Below, one piece after another: positions 1-7,560 of a DNA stretch of 7,633 bases. How positions within the stretch are numbered: position 1 is the first letter of the stretch; each line of letters starts with the position of its first letter. Origin of the DNA: Clostridiales bacterium (GTDB lineage: Bacteria; Bacillota; Clostridia; Lachnospirales; Lachnospiraceae); NCBI GenBank assembly GCA_019418195.1, contig DYCJ01000019.1:11431-19063 (forward strand), read 5' to 3'. Below the pieces are notes generated by a model. The model was not told the DNA's origin, did not search any database, and saw only the letters and a list, made by a program, of their open reading frames with translations. Position numbers and translations under genes: made by a program.

Positions 1-1752
1 GTATTTTATAATGAATTTACGACATATGCGGGCATCGAGGGTGTGAGCAAGGATGCCGTGAAAGCAGCGGCGAAGACGAATCAGAATATCGCCCAGAAGA
101 TCATGGGAACACTGGGCGAGATATTTGCGCCACTGATCCCGGCCCTGATCTGCGGAGGTCTTGTGCTCGGCTTCAGAAATGTGATCGGTGAGATCAACTT
201 CTTTAATAACGGTACACAGAGTCTTGCGGATGTCTCCCAGTTCTGGTCAGGAATGTACAATTTCCTCTGGCTGATCGGTGAAGCGGTATTCCATTTGCTG
301 CCGGTAGGTATCGTATGGTCGATCACTAAGAAAATGGGAACGACTCAGATTCTTGGTATCATCCTTGGATTGACGCTTGTGTCTTCCCAGCTCCTGAACG
401 GCTTCAGCGTATCGTCCACACCGGCTGACGAGATTCCGGTATGGGATTTCGGATTCTTCCAGGTTGAGATGATCGGTTATCAAGGCCAGGTCATCGCGGC
501 GATGATGGCAGGCTTCGTCCTTGTATATCTCGAGAAGTTCTTTAAGAAGATATGCCCGGAAGTGATCAGTATGATCGTAGTTCCGTTCTGTTCCCTTGTT
601 CCGGCGGTTATTATCGCCCACACGATCGTAGGCCCGATCGGCTGGACGATCGGAAACGCTATCGGAGATGTAGTATACGCAGGGCTTACATCTGACTTCA
701 GATTCCTGTTCGCGGCAGTATTCGGCCTGTTATATGCACCACTTGTTATGACCGGTCTGCACCATATGACAAATGCAATAGATTCACAGTTACTCAATAC
801 CCCGGCAAAGAGTACGATCCTCTGGCCGATGATCGCTCTTTCCAATATCGCACAGGGATCAAGTGTGCTCGCAATGAGCGTGCTCCAGAAGAAAAACGAA
901 CGCGCGCAGCAGATTAATGTTCCGGCATGTATTTCCTGTTATCTGGGAGTTACAGAGCCTGCATTATTCGGTGTCAACCTGAAATATGTATTCCCGCTTG
1001 TATGCGGCATGATCGGTTCCTGCTGCGCGGCAATGATTTCTGTAGGATTCGGAGTTGAAGCCCTGAGTATCGGAGTCGGCGGACTTCCGGGAATCCTCTC
1101 CATCAAGCCGGAGTACTGGGGACTTTTCCTCCTGGCAATGGCAGTTGCGATCATAGTTCCGTTTACACTGACATTTATCGTCGGAAGGATCAAACTCTCA
1201 AAAGAAGACAGATTTGGCAAAGAAAATGCTGCTCCGGCAATTGAGTCAGCAGACAGAACAGATTCTGCAGCAGTTTCCAATACAGGTGCATCGGATGTAA
1301 AAGAACTGAAATCAATCCTTGACGGCAAGGTAATGTCCATCGAGGAGGCTCCGGACGATGTGTTCTCCCAGAAGATCATGGGCGACGGCGTTGCTATCGA
1401 ACCGGCTAATACAGTCGTGACAGCTCCGGCTGACTGCGACGTAAGCGTTGTAATGGCTGATACAGGCCATGCGTGCGGCCTGACACTTCCTAACGGAGTG
1501 GAACTTTTGATTCATGTCGGTGTTGACACAGTCGATATGGGGGGAGACGGATTTAAGCTTCTTGTAAATGAAGGCGATCATGTAAAAGCAGGACAGAAAC
1601 TCATCGAGTTCGATCCTGAGAAGATCAAAGCAGCGGGACATCCGTGTACGACAATGCTGATCGTGACCGCAGAGGGAAGCGCTGCTAATATCCGGATGCA
1701 TTCCGGCATGGATGCAAAAGCAGGAGAGACAACCGTCATCTCTTGGGAATAA
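1..1752 (+). CDS. treB: Trehalose-specific PTS permease, IIBC plus fused IIA (5' partial)
   Basis: This membrane permease takes up trehalose and phosphorylates it to trehalose-6-phosphate using phosphate from HPr. The reading frame is open from base 1 and reads VFYNEFTTYAGIEG before a GTG at 43, which matches the end of a IIB domain. The GTG is therefore probably internal, and the true start and IIB cysteine lie outside the window. Counting GTG43 as residue 1, the IIC domain spans about 20-384 and carries the TreB-like stretch ALICGGLVLGFRNVIG and the GVTEP sugar-site motif at 302-306. A polar, Ala/Ser/Asp-rich linker (385-420) leads to an EIIA-Glc-like domain (421-569). There His491 in LIHVGVDTVDM is the expected phosphorylated histidine, and His476 sits 15 residues before it, the same spacing as His75/His90 in E. 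coli EIIA-Glc. The fused IIA suggests self-contained phosphotransfer. Trehalose rather than sucrose specificity is inferred from IIC similarity and the next gene. Confidence 0.93.
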   Translation, partial: VFYNEFTTYAGIEGVSKDAVKAAAKTNQNIAQKIMGTLGEIFAPLIPALICGGLVLGFRNVIGEINFFNNGTQSLADVSQFWSGMYNFLWLIGEAVFHLLPVGIVWSITKKMGTTQILGIILGLTLVSSQLLNGFSVSSTPADEIPVWDFGFFQVEMIGYQGQVIAAMMAGFVLVYLEKFFKKICPEVISMIVVPFCSLVPAVIIAHTIVGPIGWTIGNAIGDVVYAGLTSDFRFLFAAVFGLLYAPLVMTGLHHMTNAIDSQLLNTPAKSTILWPMIALSNIAQGSSVLAMSVLQKKNERAQQINVPACISCYLGVTEPALFGVNLKYVFPLVCGMIGSCCAAMISVGFGVEALSIGVGGLPGILSIKPEYWGLFLLAMAVAIIVPFTLTFIVGRIKLSKEDRFGKENAAPAIESADRTDSAAVSNTGASDVKELKSILDGKVMSIEEAPDDVFSQKIMGDGVAIEPANTVVTAPADCDVSVVMADTGHACGLTLPNGVELLIHVGVDTVDMGGDGFKLLVNEGDHVKAGQKLIEFDPEKIKAAGHPCTTMLIVTAEGSAANIRMHSGMDAKAGETTVISWE

Positions 1753-1787
1753 TAATTAAAATAAGGAAGGACAGGGGTTACAAAACT

Positions 1788-3455
1788 ATGAAAGATTTCA
1801 GAAAAAGTACTGTATACCAGATTTATCCCAAATCATTCTGTGACACGAACAAAGACGGCCTCGGCGATCTGCGCGGCGTGATCAGCAAGCTTGACTATAT
1901 TAAAGAGCTCGGCGTTGATTATATCTGGCTTACCCCATTCTTTGTATCTCCGCAGAATGATAATGGATATGATGTAGCGGACTATTATAACATTGACCCC
2001 GGATACGGAACTATGGAAGATGTGGAAGAGCTCATCGCAGAGGCCGATAAGCGCGGTATCGGCCTGATGTTCGACATGGTGTTCAACCATGTTTCAACAA
2101 ATCATGAGTGGTTCCGGAAAGCTATGGCAGGGGACCCGTACTACAAAGATTTCTTCATCTTCCGCAAAGGCAAGGACAACGGTGGACCTCCGACTAACTG
2201 GGAGAGCAAGTTCGGCGGAAATGCATGGGAATATGTTGAGAAATTTGATGAATATTATCTGCATCTGTTTGATGTGACACAGGCAGACCTGAACTGGGAA
2301 AATGAAAATGTCAGAAAAGAGATCCAGAAGATATTGAAGTTTTGGATGGAGAAAGGCGTCAAAGGATTCCGATTTGACGTGATCAACCTGATCAGCAAAG
2401 CCTGCTACGAGGACGACGATATTGGCGACGGCCGCAGATTCTACACAGACGGTCCGAAGATCCACCAGTATCTGAAAGAGATGCATGATGCAACATTCGG
2501 GCAGGCTGACGGATTCGTGACTGTGGGCGAGATGTCCAGTACTACGATCGATAACTGCTATCAGTATGCAGGCCGTGATACAGGAGAATTGTCTATGGTA
2601 TTTAGCTTCCATCATCTGAAAGTAGATTTCATGGGAAATGAAAAATGGGTGCTTGTGCCTGCGGATTTCCAGAAACTCAAAGACATTATTTTTGAGTGGC
2701 AGACAAAGATGGCAGAACATAATGCCTGGAACGCAGTGTTCTGGTGTAATCATGATCAGCCCCGCGTCGTATCCCGCTTTGGCGATGAAGGTAAATATTG
2801 GAAAGAATCAGCCAAGATGCTCGGAACTATCATCCACTGCCTGCGCGGTACACCGTATGTATACCAGGGCGAAGAGCTGGGCATGACAAACACAGACTTT
2901 ACAGATATCTCACAGTTCAAGGATGTAGAAAGCCTGAACCATTACCAGATCCTTCAGGATAAAGGACTCTCGGCTTCCGACGCTCTGCGCATCATCCAGA
3001 TCCACTCCCGTGACAACGGGCGTACACCGATGCAGTGGGATGCTTGCAAATACGCCGGCTTCACATCTGAGGACAGCGCAGAGCCGTGGATCGCTGTGAA
3101 CAGCAACCATGAAAAGATCAATGCGGCAGACCAGCTGAAAGATGAAGATTCCATCTTCCACTATTATCAGAAGCTGATCGCCCTTAGAAAAGACTCCGAA
3201 GAGTCCGATGTTACCGCTTACGGCGATGTGGAGCCCCTGGCACAGAGAGATCCGTCCGTATTTGCGTACCGCAGGACTTATGACGGACACGAACTGATCG
3301 TGACAGCCAACTTCTACGGAAAAGAATACCAGTGGAAAGGCGCACCGGATCTTAACGGATTCAAAAAAGTGCTGGGGAACTATGAAAACACTGAGATTGC
3401 AGAAGATGGTACGATGAACATGAAACCATACGAAGCAGCAGTGTGGTATCGGTAA
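1788..3455 (+). CDS. treC: Trehalose-6-phosphate hydrolase (GH13 family)
   Basis: This cytoplasmic alpha,alpha-phosphotrehalase splits trehalose-6-phosphate into glucose and glucose-6-phosphate, the step after PTS uptake. The protein is 555 residues, the usual length for TreC/TreA. It starts VYQIYPKSF and has the GH13 motifs in order: MVFNH with His101, GFRFDVINLI with nucleophile Asp197, TVGEMSS with acid/base Glu248, and WCNHDQPR with Asp323. The stretch GDGRRFYTDGP and the later SRDNGRTPMQW and GTPYVYQGEE motifs match E. coli TreC closely and favour it over oligo-1,6-glucosidases. ATG1788 is chosen as start because the protein aligns from there and AGGGG/GGAAGG sequences lie upstream at 1765-1777; the frame also stays open to a TTG at 1743 inside treB, but those residues are not conserved. 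A 35-nt gap without a visible promoter or terminator indicates co-transcription with the permease. Confidence 0.94.
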   Translation: MKDFRKSTVYQIYPKSFCDTNKDGLGDLRGVISKLDYIKELGVDYIWLTPFFVSPQNDNGYDVADYYNIDPGYGTMEDVEELIAEADKRGIGLMFDMVFNHVSTNHEWFRKAMAGDPYYKDFFIFRKGKDNGGPPTNWESKFGGNAWEYVEKFDEYYLHLFDVTQADLNWENENVRKEIQKILKFWMEKGVKGFRFDVINLISKACYEDDDIGDGRRFYTDGPKIHQYLKEMHDATFGQADGFVTVGEMSSTTIDNCYQYAGRDTGELSMVFSFHHLKVDFMGNEKWVLVPADFQKLKDIIFEWQTKMAEHNAWNAVFWCNHDQPRVVSRFGDEGKYWKESAKMLGTIIHCLRGTPYVYQGEELGMTNTDFTDISQFKDVESLNHYQILQDKGLSASDALRIIQIHSRDNGRTPMQWDACKYAGFTSEDSAEPWIAVNSNHEKINAADQLKDEDSIFHYYQKLIALRKDSEESDVTAYGDVEPLAQRDPSVFAYRRTYDGHELIVTANFYGKEYQWKGAPDLNGFKKVLGNYENTEIAEDGTMNMKPYEAAVWYR

Positions 3456-3592
3456 TTCGTATTTTACAGACCGGCAAAGCATCCGCCGGGAGACAGGTAT
3501 TGCTAGCGCACCCGCTTTCGCTGCGTTACTCTACGGTGCGTACGCAATACCTGTCTCCCGGCTGCTATCTTTCCCATCCCGAAACACGAATT
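3454..3592. repeat. Nested imperfect palindrome filling the gap between convergent stop codons
   Basis: The intergenic DNA is one large inverted repeat in several layers. The core arms, GCCGGGAGACAGGTATTGC at 3485-3503 and its exact complement at 3544-3562, are 19 bp and perfect. A 3-nt internal mismatch (3504-3506 against 3541-3543) is followed by a further 6-bp pairing, CGCACC at 3507-3512 with GGTGCG at 3535-3540, leaving a 22-nt loop. Outside the core, GGCAAAG (3473-3479) pairs with CTTTCCC (3569-3575) with one mismatch. AATTCGTATTT (3454-3464) pairs with AAACACGAATT (3582-3592) with one mismatch and runs into both stop codons. Neither strand has a U-tract directly after the core stem. 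It could be a bidirectional terminator or 3'-end stabiliser for both operons, or an intergenic REP/MITE-like palindromic repeat. The structure is certain; the function is not known. Confidence 0.85.
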
Positions 3593-4521
3593 CAAGTTCC
3601 TGAAAATCCCCCTCTTTTCTTTACGATATAGATCGGCCGTTTCTTGCTTTCCATATAATCTTTCGACACATACTGTCCCAGAATGGAGATGAAGAACATC
3701 TGCACACCGTTGAGCAGCAGGATCAGGCAGATGAGAAGCGGAAGCCCGGCCAGCCCGTTCCCGGTCAGCAGAGCCCATATCCCGGTTACTATTGCCGCAA
3801 GAATCAGGAAGACACCTGCTGTTCCTGCCATAGTGACAGGAGCGGAGGAAAATGACAGGATGCCGTCCACCGCATACCGGAAGAGAGAACGCAGGGACCA
3901 TTTCGTCTCGCCAGCCGTCCGCTCTACATTGTGGAAGGGAATCCATTTTGTGTCAAAACCGACGAAAGAAAAGATTCCTTTCATATATCGGTTGTATTCT
4001 TTCAGTTCAAGGATGGAGTCAGCCATTGCCCGGCTCATCATGCGGAAATCTCCCTTGCCATCTCCCATATCCAGTTTACAGGTTTTTCGGATGATCTTAT
4101 AGAATGTGCGGGAGAGGAGACTGCGGAGTTTATTTTCGCCGGTGCGGTCTTCGCGCAGCCCTGCACAGCAGTCATAGCCTTCTGTTTTCAGCACATGATA
4201 CATTTCTTGCAAAAGATGCGGCGGATGCTGCAGGTCCGCATCCATAAATACACAGTAATCTCCCGAGGCATTCTGCAGACCGGCATACATGGCCGCTTCT
4301 TTCCCGAAATTTCTGGAAAAGGAAATATATCTGCACCGGCTGTCTGTGCGGCAAAGACTCTCAAGGATATCGGGAGTATGATCGCGGCTTCCGTCATCTA
4401 CAAACAGAAATTCACATTCAGCCCCTTCGATGCCGGTTACTGCCGCTGCAGTAACGCGGTAAAATTCCGGCAGGGCATTCTCTTCATTATAACAGGGAAC
4501 GATAATACTGATCTTATCCAT
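3592..4521 (-). CDS. GtrB/CsbB-type GT2 polyprenyl-phosphate glycosyltransferase
   Basis: This family transfers a sugar from a nucleotide donor to undecaprenyl phosphate at the inner face of the membrane. The 309-residue protein opens with SIIVPCYNEEN, has VDDGS at 41-45 for nucleotide binding, and DADLQHPP at 94-101 with the metal-binding DXD pair Asp94/Asp96. It also has the family stretches GDFRMMSR (157-164) and AGETKWSLRSLFRYAVDGILSFS (about 203-225, of which AGETKWSLRSLF is the most typical part). Two C-terminal transmembrane segments lie at about 229-252 and 258-282, followed by a basic tail, as in GtrB, CsbB and YkcC proteins. ATG4521 is chosen because the protein aligns from MDKISI and AAGGAGG lies 9 nt upstream; the longer open frame to 4575 lies inside the upstream gene. 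The first 8 nt overlap the end of the GtrA-like gene, suggesting translational coupling. The transferred sugar (Glc, GlcNAc or other) cannot be told from sequence. Confidence 0.93.
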   Translation of the reverse strand: MDKISIIVPCYNEENALPEFYRVTAAAVTGIEGAECEFLFVDDGSRDHTPDILESLCRTDSRCRYISFSRNFGKEAAMYAGLQNASGDYCVFMDADLQHPPHLLQEMYHVLKTEGYDCCAGLREDRTGENKLRSLLSRTFYKIIRKTCKLDMGDGKGDFRMMSRAMADSILELKEYNRYMKGIFSFVGFDTKWIPFHNVERTAGETKWSLRSLFRYAVDGILSFSSAPVTMAGTAGVFLILAAIVTGIWALLTGNGLAGLPLLICLILLLNGVQMFFISILGQYVSKDYMESKKRPIYIVKKRGGFSGT

Positions 4522-4906
4522 GGTTGACGACCTCCTTTTTAAAAATCCCGAATTTACACAACACATAATTCCCAATCACGGTGATCACGCTGACAGCTAA
4601 TTTCGCCGGAAAAGCGGCTGTGTCCAGCTGGCTTATGAGCAGCCACAGAAGCACGTTTTCCACGATCAGAGTTATGAAGCGCAGCGCTGCAAAGGATGCA
4701 AGTTCACCGGCGACATGTTTCTCAGAGTGAAAGACCACACGGCGGTTCAGAATATATGCGGTGAGTACGGCACCTGACCATGCCACGCTGTTGGCGGCAA
4801 GGTAGGGAATCTGCATGGCGAGAAACCCTGCATACAGGAGATAGTTGACGCCAGTGATCAGGACCCCGCTGATCAGATAAGTAATAAGTTCACGCTTGAT
4901 TTTCAT
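4514..4906 (-). CDS. GtrA/GtcA-family membrane protein, candidate polyprenyl-sugar flippase
   Basis: GtrA-family proteins are thought to help move polyprenyl-phosphate-linked sugars to the outer face of the membrane. This one has 130 residues and four hydrophobic segments at about 9-30, 35-58, 68-93 and 98-121. It shows the family pattern: YLISGVLITGVNYLLY at the N-terminus, YILNRRVVF after the second helix, and IGNYVLCKFGIFK at the end. ATG4906 is chosen because GGGAGG lies 8 nt upstream and the alignment begins at MKIKRELITYL; an in-frame upstream extension to 5002 lies inside the preceding gene and has no family similarity. Its start overlaps the stop of the YfhO-like gene as ATGA (4 nt), and its stop overlaps the GT2 gene by 8 nt. 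Position between a GT2 and a candidate GT-C enzyme strongly supports the role. Direct evidence for flipping is limited for the family. Confidence 0.9.
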   Translation of the reverse strand: MKIKRELITYLISGVLITGVNYLLYAGFLAMQIPYLAANSVAWSGAVLTAYILNRRVVFHSEKHVAGELASFAALRFITLIVENVLLWLLISQLDTAAFPAKLAVSVITVIGNYVLCKFGIFKKEVVNHG

Positions 4907-7473
4907 ATACAATTCCTCCCTGTATTGTGTTTGCATTGGCGCAGTAATATATACACGAGATATATGACATATCCGGCTGATGCAGATGTGCTGACGATAC
5001 ATCCGGCTGCCTTCCCGGGCGGGGTAAAGCGAAATTCTACAGTGTGCTCCCCCTTCTTAAGATAAGTCCCGGCAAATGCTTCGTTTACTTTTACAAGTTC
5101 TGCAGTTTTTCCATCCACCAGGATCTCAAGTCTGTTTTGCAAAGGAATGGATGTGATAAGATATCCGTCGCTTTGTGCAGTTACTGTGCCGGAGTCTGTC
5201 AGCGGAGTGTATTCTTTCGCTGTCAGCAGAGGCTGGTCATAAAGATACCAGCGGATATCGGACAGATGGTAATGCCCTTTAGAAAAAGTGATCTCCAGCC
5301 GATCCACCCCGGTGTCCGAATCTGTAGAAAACTGGTAGTGGAACTGATCGTTCCCGTTTGGATACGGGGCAAATGCGCCGGACAGTTTATTGCGTATATT
5401 GTTAATGTCGATGACTACAGCCTTTGTTGTCAGATTTTCAACATCAAACTGACAGAGTAAAATGTTGTCGGGCTGAGGATTCTGTATATCCAGTGTCAGG
5501 GTGCAGTCCTTTCTTGACGTAACTTCCCAGCCTTCGTCTGTGCGGGTGATGTCAAGCCCGTCGGGGAGCCCGGCAGCTTTGAATTCAGGTGTATACGGGC
5601 GCATATTTTTCTCCGGCATATTTTTCTGCCCGGCATTCTCCCTGCCGGCAGATGGCTCCGAACTGTTCGCAACAACAGTCTTCTGCGTGATAACATCCAG
5701 TTTTTCCAGCGGTTCCAGTGTGTCGAACCATTCCTGTGAAACAACATCATCCGTAAAATACACAGCCGGCAGAACGTCAGGATTCTCGACGAGAACATTT
5801 TCTCCGGACTGCAGGACTTTTTTGTATCCCGCAGGAATATCATCAGAAGTTGTCTCCAGATACCGGACGCCCAGCAGCTGCAGCATAAACGGATTGTCTG
5901 AGGTCAGCAGTGCCACGCGGTTGTTGATCCGGATCGGGGTCATAAGGGTGTCGTAGTACAATTCGGAATATTCCCTGTTTGTGACGGAAGAATACATCGT
6001 ACTGCGCAGCTGTGAAGTATTCAGTTCATTTCCGCTGACAAGAGGGCTGAGCAGGCTGTCATAATGATAGAGCGGATCAAACTGTACCTGCTTCAGTTCG
6101 TCATCTGTAAAGCCCGGTGACACATCCGTTTCTTTCACCCAGTCCTCCGTACCCGCTGTAGTCAGGTACATGCCGATCGGCGATATAAGTAGCAGGAGGA
6201 CGCTCAGCCAGTTCGCAGCAATATAAAGGCGGCCTGAGACAGCGGCTTCCCGTCCCGAAGTATCCTGCCACTTGGCTGCAGATCTGTATTTCCGCCGTAG
6301 TCTTGACGCCATGCAAAGACAGAACAGGATTCCGAGTTCCAGCATGATCCAGGGAAACTGTACCTGGCTGAACCAGAGAAGGCTTACCGGGAGCATGACG
6401 GCAAAGGGCCAGATCGGAGCAGAGGGCTTCTTTTGCTGCAGGTCTGTTACGTCGGAACGGCATATTTCCAGAAACCGCACACAGTGCAGGATGATCAGAG
6501 GCATAAACGGGATCAGGATCTTCGGCCGTGCGTACAGCGTACCGTTTAAAAGGTAGGAGAAGATTCCGAACATCCCGAACAGCAGGAAGAGGATGCTGTC
6601 CGGCCGGAGTGTTTTGAGCTTCAGACCTGCCAGTATTGTATAAAAGCAGATCAGAGTAAGACCTATCCCGTATTCGTTAAACAGAATATTGTTAAAGACC
6701 GGATTAGGACCAAACAGCTCCAGCAACTGAAGCAATCCCATGCCCGTACCGCTCCGTTTGTGCTCCAGCAGCACCAGGGCTGTAGGAAGCAGGAGCGCTG
6801 CCGCCATTGCCGCGGCAAGGACTGCGGAGGGGATATATCGTTTTACAAATGATCCTCTCCAGAATGTCCTGCCTTCCGTCCGGTACCAGTACCATCCAAC
6901 TGCGGTAAAAGCAGAGATGGAAAAGTAAAAACTGGAGAGACAGATCAGCAGGAGGCACAGTGGCAGCCATTGAAAGCGCTTCTTCCTGATACACAGGAAA
7001 GCCCCCAGCAGAAACGGCAGATAATTTACAAACATGATCTGACGGTGCATATGGAAGAGGCATCCTGCTGTCATAAACAGGATACTTCCCAGCCATGCGA
7101 TAAGCGGGGGTGTCTGTTCTGCCCTCAGCCAGACAAACATGAGGAGAACAGCTCCCAGATATATGACCAGCATATATCCGATCATGATATTTGCCATAGG
7201 CACCTTCGGCAGCAGACATCCGATCAGGATGTCCGGCCTTAAGAAACCATAGTAGGCAAACTGATATCCGTTGGACCCGCTGCCCAGATTGATCCATGAC
7301 GGCAGCAGGGTATGTTGCTCAAGGCACGCATTCCGTATCGTTTCTGCCAGAGTGACATGCTGGCTCAGCCAGTCTGTGTTTGATCCGTAGACATATCCGT
7401 CCGGAATAACGGCAGCAGTCAGCATTATAAAAATCAGGATGAGGGAAACGGGGTAAAACCATTTCTTCATCAT
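4903..7473 (-). CDS. YfhO-family polytopic membrane protein, candidate GT-C glycosyltransferase
   Basis: The 856-residue protein is likely a multi-pass enzyme that transfers sugar from a polyprenyl-phosphate carrier to an acceptor outside the membrane, as proposed for B. subtilis YfhO and the Listeria counterpart in lipoteichoic acid glycosylation. After a first helix (6-24), the outer loop holds GSNTDWLSQH with Asp34, the likely GT-C catalytic aspartate, and LGSGSNGYQFAYYGF (63-77), typical of YfhO proteins. About a dozen helices follow to residue 438. A large outer region (about 440-825) contains LLGVRYLE (533-540) and a late beta-rich section with YLITSIPLQN, LVDGKTAELVKVN and KKGEHTVEFRFTPPG (771-820), a hallmark of the family's C-terminus. 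One final helix (826-846) ends the protein. A polar, low-complexity stretch at about 602-630 may be a linker. ATG7473 has GGGGGG 7 nt upstream; ATG7470 is an equally possible start. First gene of the operon. Substrate and acceptor are unknown. Confidence 0.87.
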   Translation of the reverse strand: MMKKWFYPVSLILIFIMLTAAVIPDGYVYGSNTDWLSQHVTLAETIRNACLEQHTLLPSWINLGSGSNGYQFAYYGFLRPDILIGCLLPKVPMANIMIGYMLVIYLGAVLLMFVWLRAEQTPPLIAWLGSILFMTAGCLFHMHRQIMFVNYLPFLLGAFLCIRKKRFQWLPLCLLLICLSSFYFSISAFTAVGWYWYRTEGRTFWRGSFVKRYIPSAVLAAAMAAALLLPTALVLLEHKRSGTGMGLLQLLELFGPNPVFNNILFNEYGIGLTLICFYTILAGLKLKTLRPDSILFLLFGMFGIFSYLLNGTLYARPKILIPFMPLIILHCVRFLEICRSDVTDLQQKKPSAPIWPFAVMLPVSLLWFSQVQFPWIMLELGILFCLCMASRLRRKYRSAAKWQDTSGREAAVSGRLYIAANWLSVLLLLISPIGMYLTTAGTEDWVKETDVSPGFTDDELKQVQFDPLYHYDSLLSPLVSGNELNTSQLRSTMYSSVTNREYSELYYDTLMTPIRINNRVALLTSDNPFMLQLLGVRYLETTSDDIPAGYKKVLQSGENVLVENPDVLPAVYFTDDVVSQEWFDTLEPLEKLDVITQKTVVANSSEPSAGRENAGQKNMPEKNMRPYTPEFKAAGLPDGLDITRTDEGWEVTSRKDCTLTLDIQNPQPDNILLCQFDVENLTTKAVVIDINNIRNKLSGAFAPYPNGNDQFHYQFSTDSDTGVDRLEITFSKGHYHLSDIRWYLYDQPLLTAKEYTPLTDSGTVTAQSDGYLITSIPLQNRLEILVDGKTAELVKVNEAFAGTYLKKGEHTVEFRFTPPGKAAGCIVSTSASAGYVIYLVYILLRQCKHNTGRNCI

Positions 7474-7480
7474 CTGTATT

Positions 7481-7486
7481 CCCCCC
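7481..7486 (-). promoter_or_regulatory. G-only ribosome binding site of the YfhO-like gene
   Basis: On the - strand, AAAGGGGGGAATACAG precedes the tandem ATGATG. The six G residues lie 7 nt before ATG7473 and 10 nt before ATG7470. This departs from the AGGAGG-type sites of the two downstream genes and could give different initiation strength for the first gene. Confidence 0.55.
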
Positions 7487-7502
7487 TTTCAACAATCACA
7501 GG

Positions 7503-7508
7503 TTAATA
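7503..7508 (-). promoter_or_regulatory. Candidate -10 element for the glycosylation operon
   Basis: The - strand reads TGTATTAACC here, giving TATTAA (five of six matches to TATAAT) with a TG directly upstream. A start of transcription near 7496 would leave a leader of roughly 23 nt before ATG7473. With a 17-nt spacer the -35 position reads TCCGGC, which is poor, so the promoter is weak, activator-dependent or elsewhere. The left arm of the nearby inverted repeat falls within the spacer. Confidence 0.3.
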
Positions 7509-7511
7509 CAC

Positions 7512-7558
7512 GTTTCTTAAAAATCGCCGGAATCGAATCTAAAGAATTCTTAAGAAAC
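7512..7558. promoter_or_regulatory. Inverted repeat in the divergent promoter region, candidate operator
   Basis: GTTTCTTAAAAAT at 7512-7524 is matched by GTTTCTTAAGAAT on the opposite strand (7546-7558), 12 of 13 positions identical, with 21 nt between the arms. The right arm also contains the perfect 10-bp palindrome TTCTTAAGAA (7547-7556). Arm centres are 34 bp apart, near three helical turns. The repeat lies between the candidate divergent -10 elements, which fits a binding site for a dimeric or tetrameric regulator. No regulator gene is in view, and the AT-rich composition means chance cannot be excluded. Confidence 0.4.
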
Positions 7559-7560
7559 CC

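Noticed and set aside
43..45. GTG at 43 as the true start of the permease gene
   Set aside because: The frame is open to base 1, the upstream residues resemble the end of a TreB IIB domain, and no ribosome binding site precedes the GTG. The gene is cut by the window edge.
1743..1787. TTG at 1743 as start of the trehalose-6-phosphate hydrolase
   Set aside because: The 15 extra residues overlap the permease stop, are not typical of the family, and the region contains the ribosome binding site for ATG1788.
2094..2753. 219-residue open frame antisense to treC
   Set aside because: It lies wholly inside a strongly supported gene, has no recognisable motif, and is explained by codon bias of the sense frame.
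3485..3575. Classical intrinsic terminator at the convergent junction
   Set aside because: The stem is long enough, but neither strand shows a run of U residues immediately after it. It is kept as a repeat with a possible termination role only.
3503..3946. 147-residue - strand frame running out of the palindrome into the GT2 gene
   Set aside because: It is a shifted-frame shadow of the GT2 gene in the same direction, with no conserved motif and no good ribosome binding site.
4907..5002. N-terminal extension of the GtrA-like protein up to 5002
   Set aside because: The added residues lie inside the YfhO-like coding sequence and show no family similarity, while ATG4906 has a strong ribosome binding site and an ATGA overlap.
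7512..7558. Invertible promoter (phase-variable inverton) flanked by inverted repeats
   Set aside because: Only 21 nt lie between the arms, too short to hold a promoter, both candidate -10 elements lie outside the repeat, and no invertase gene is in view.
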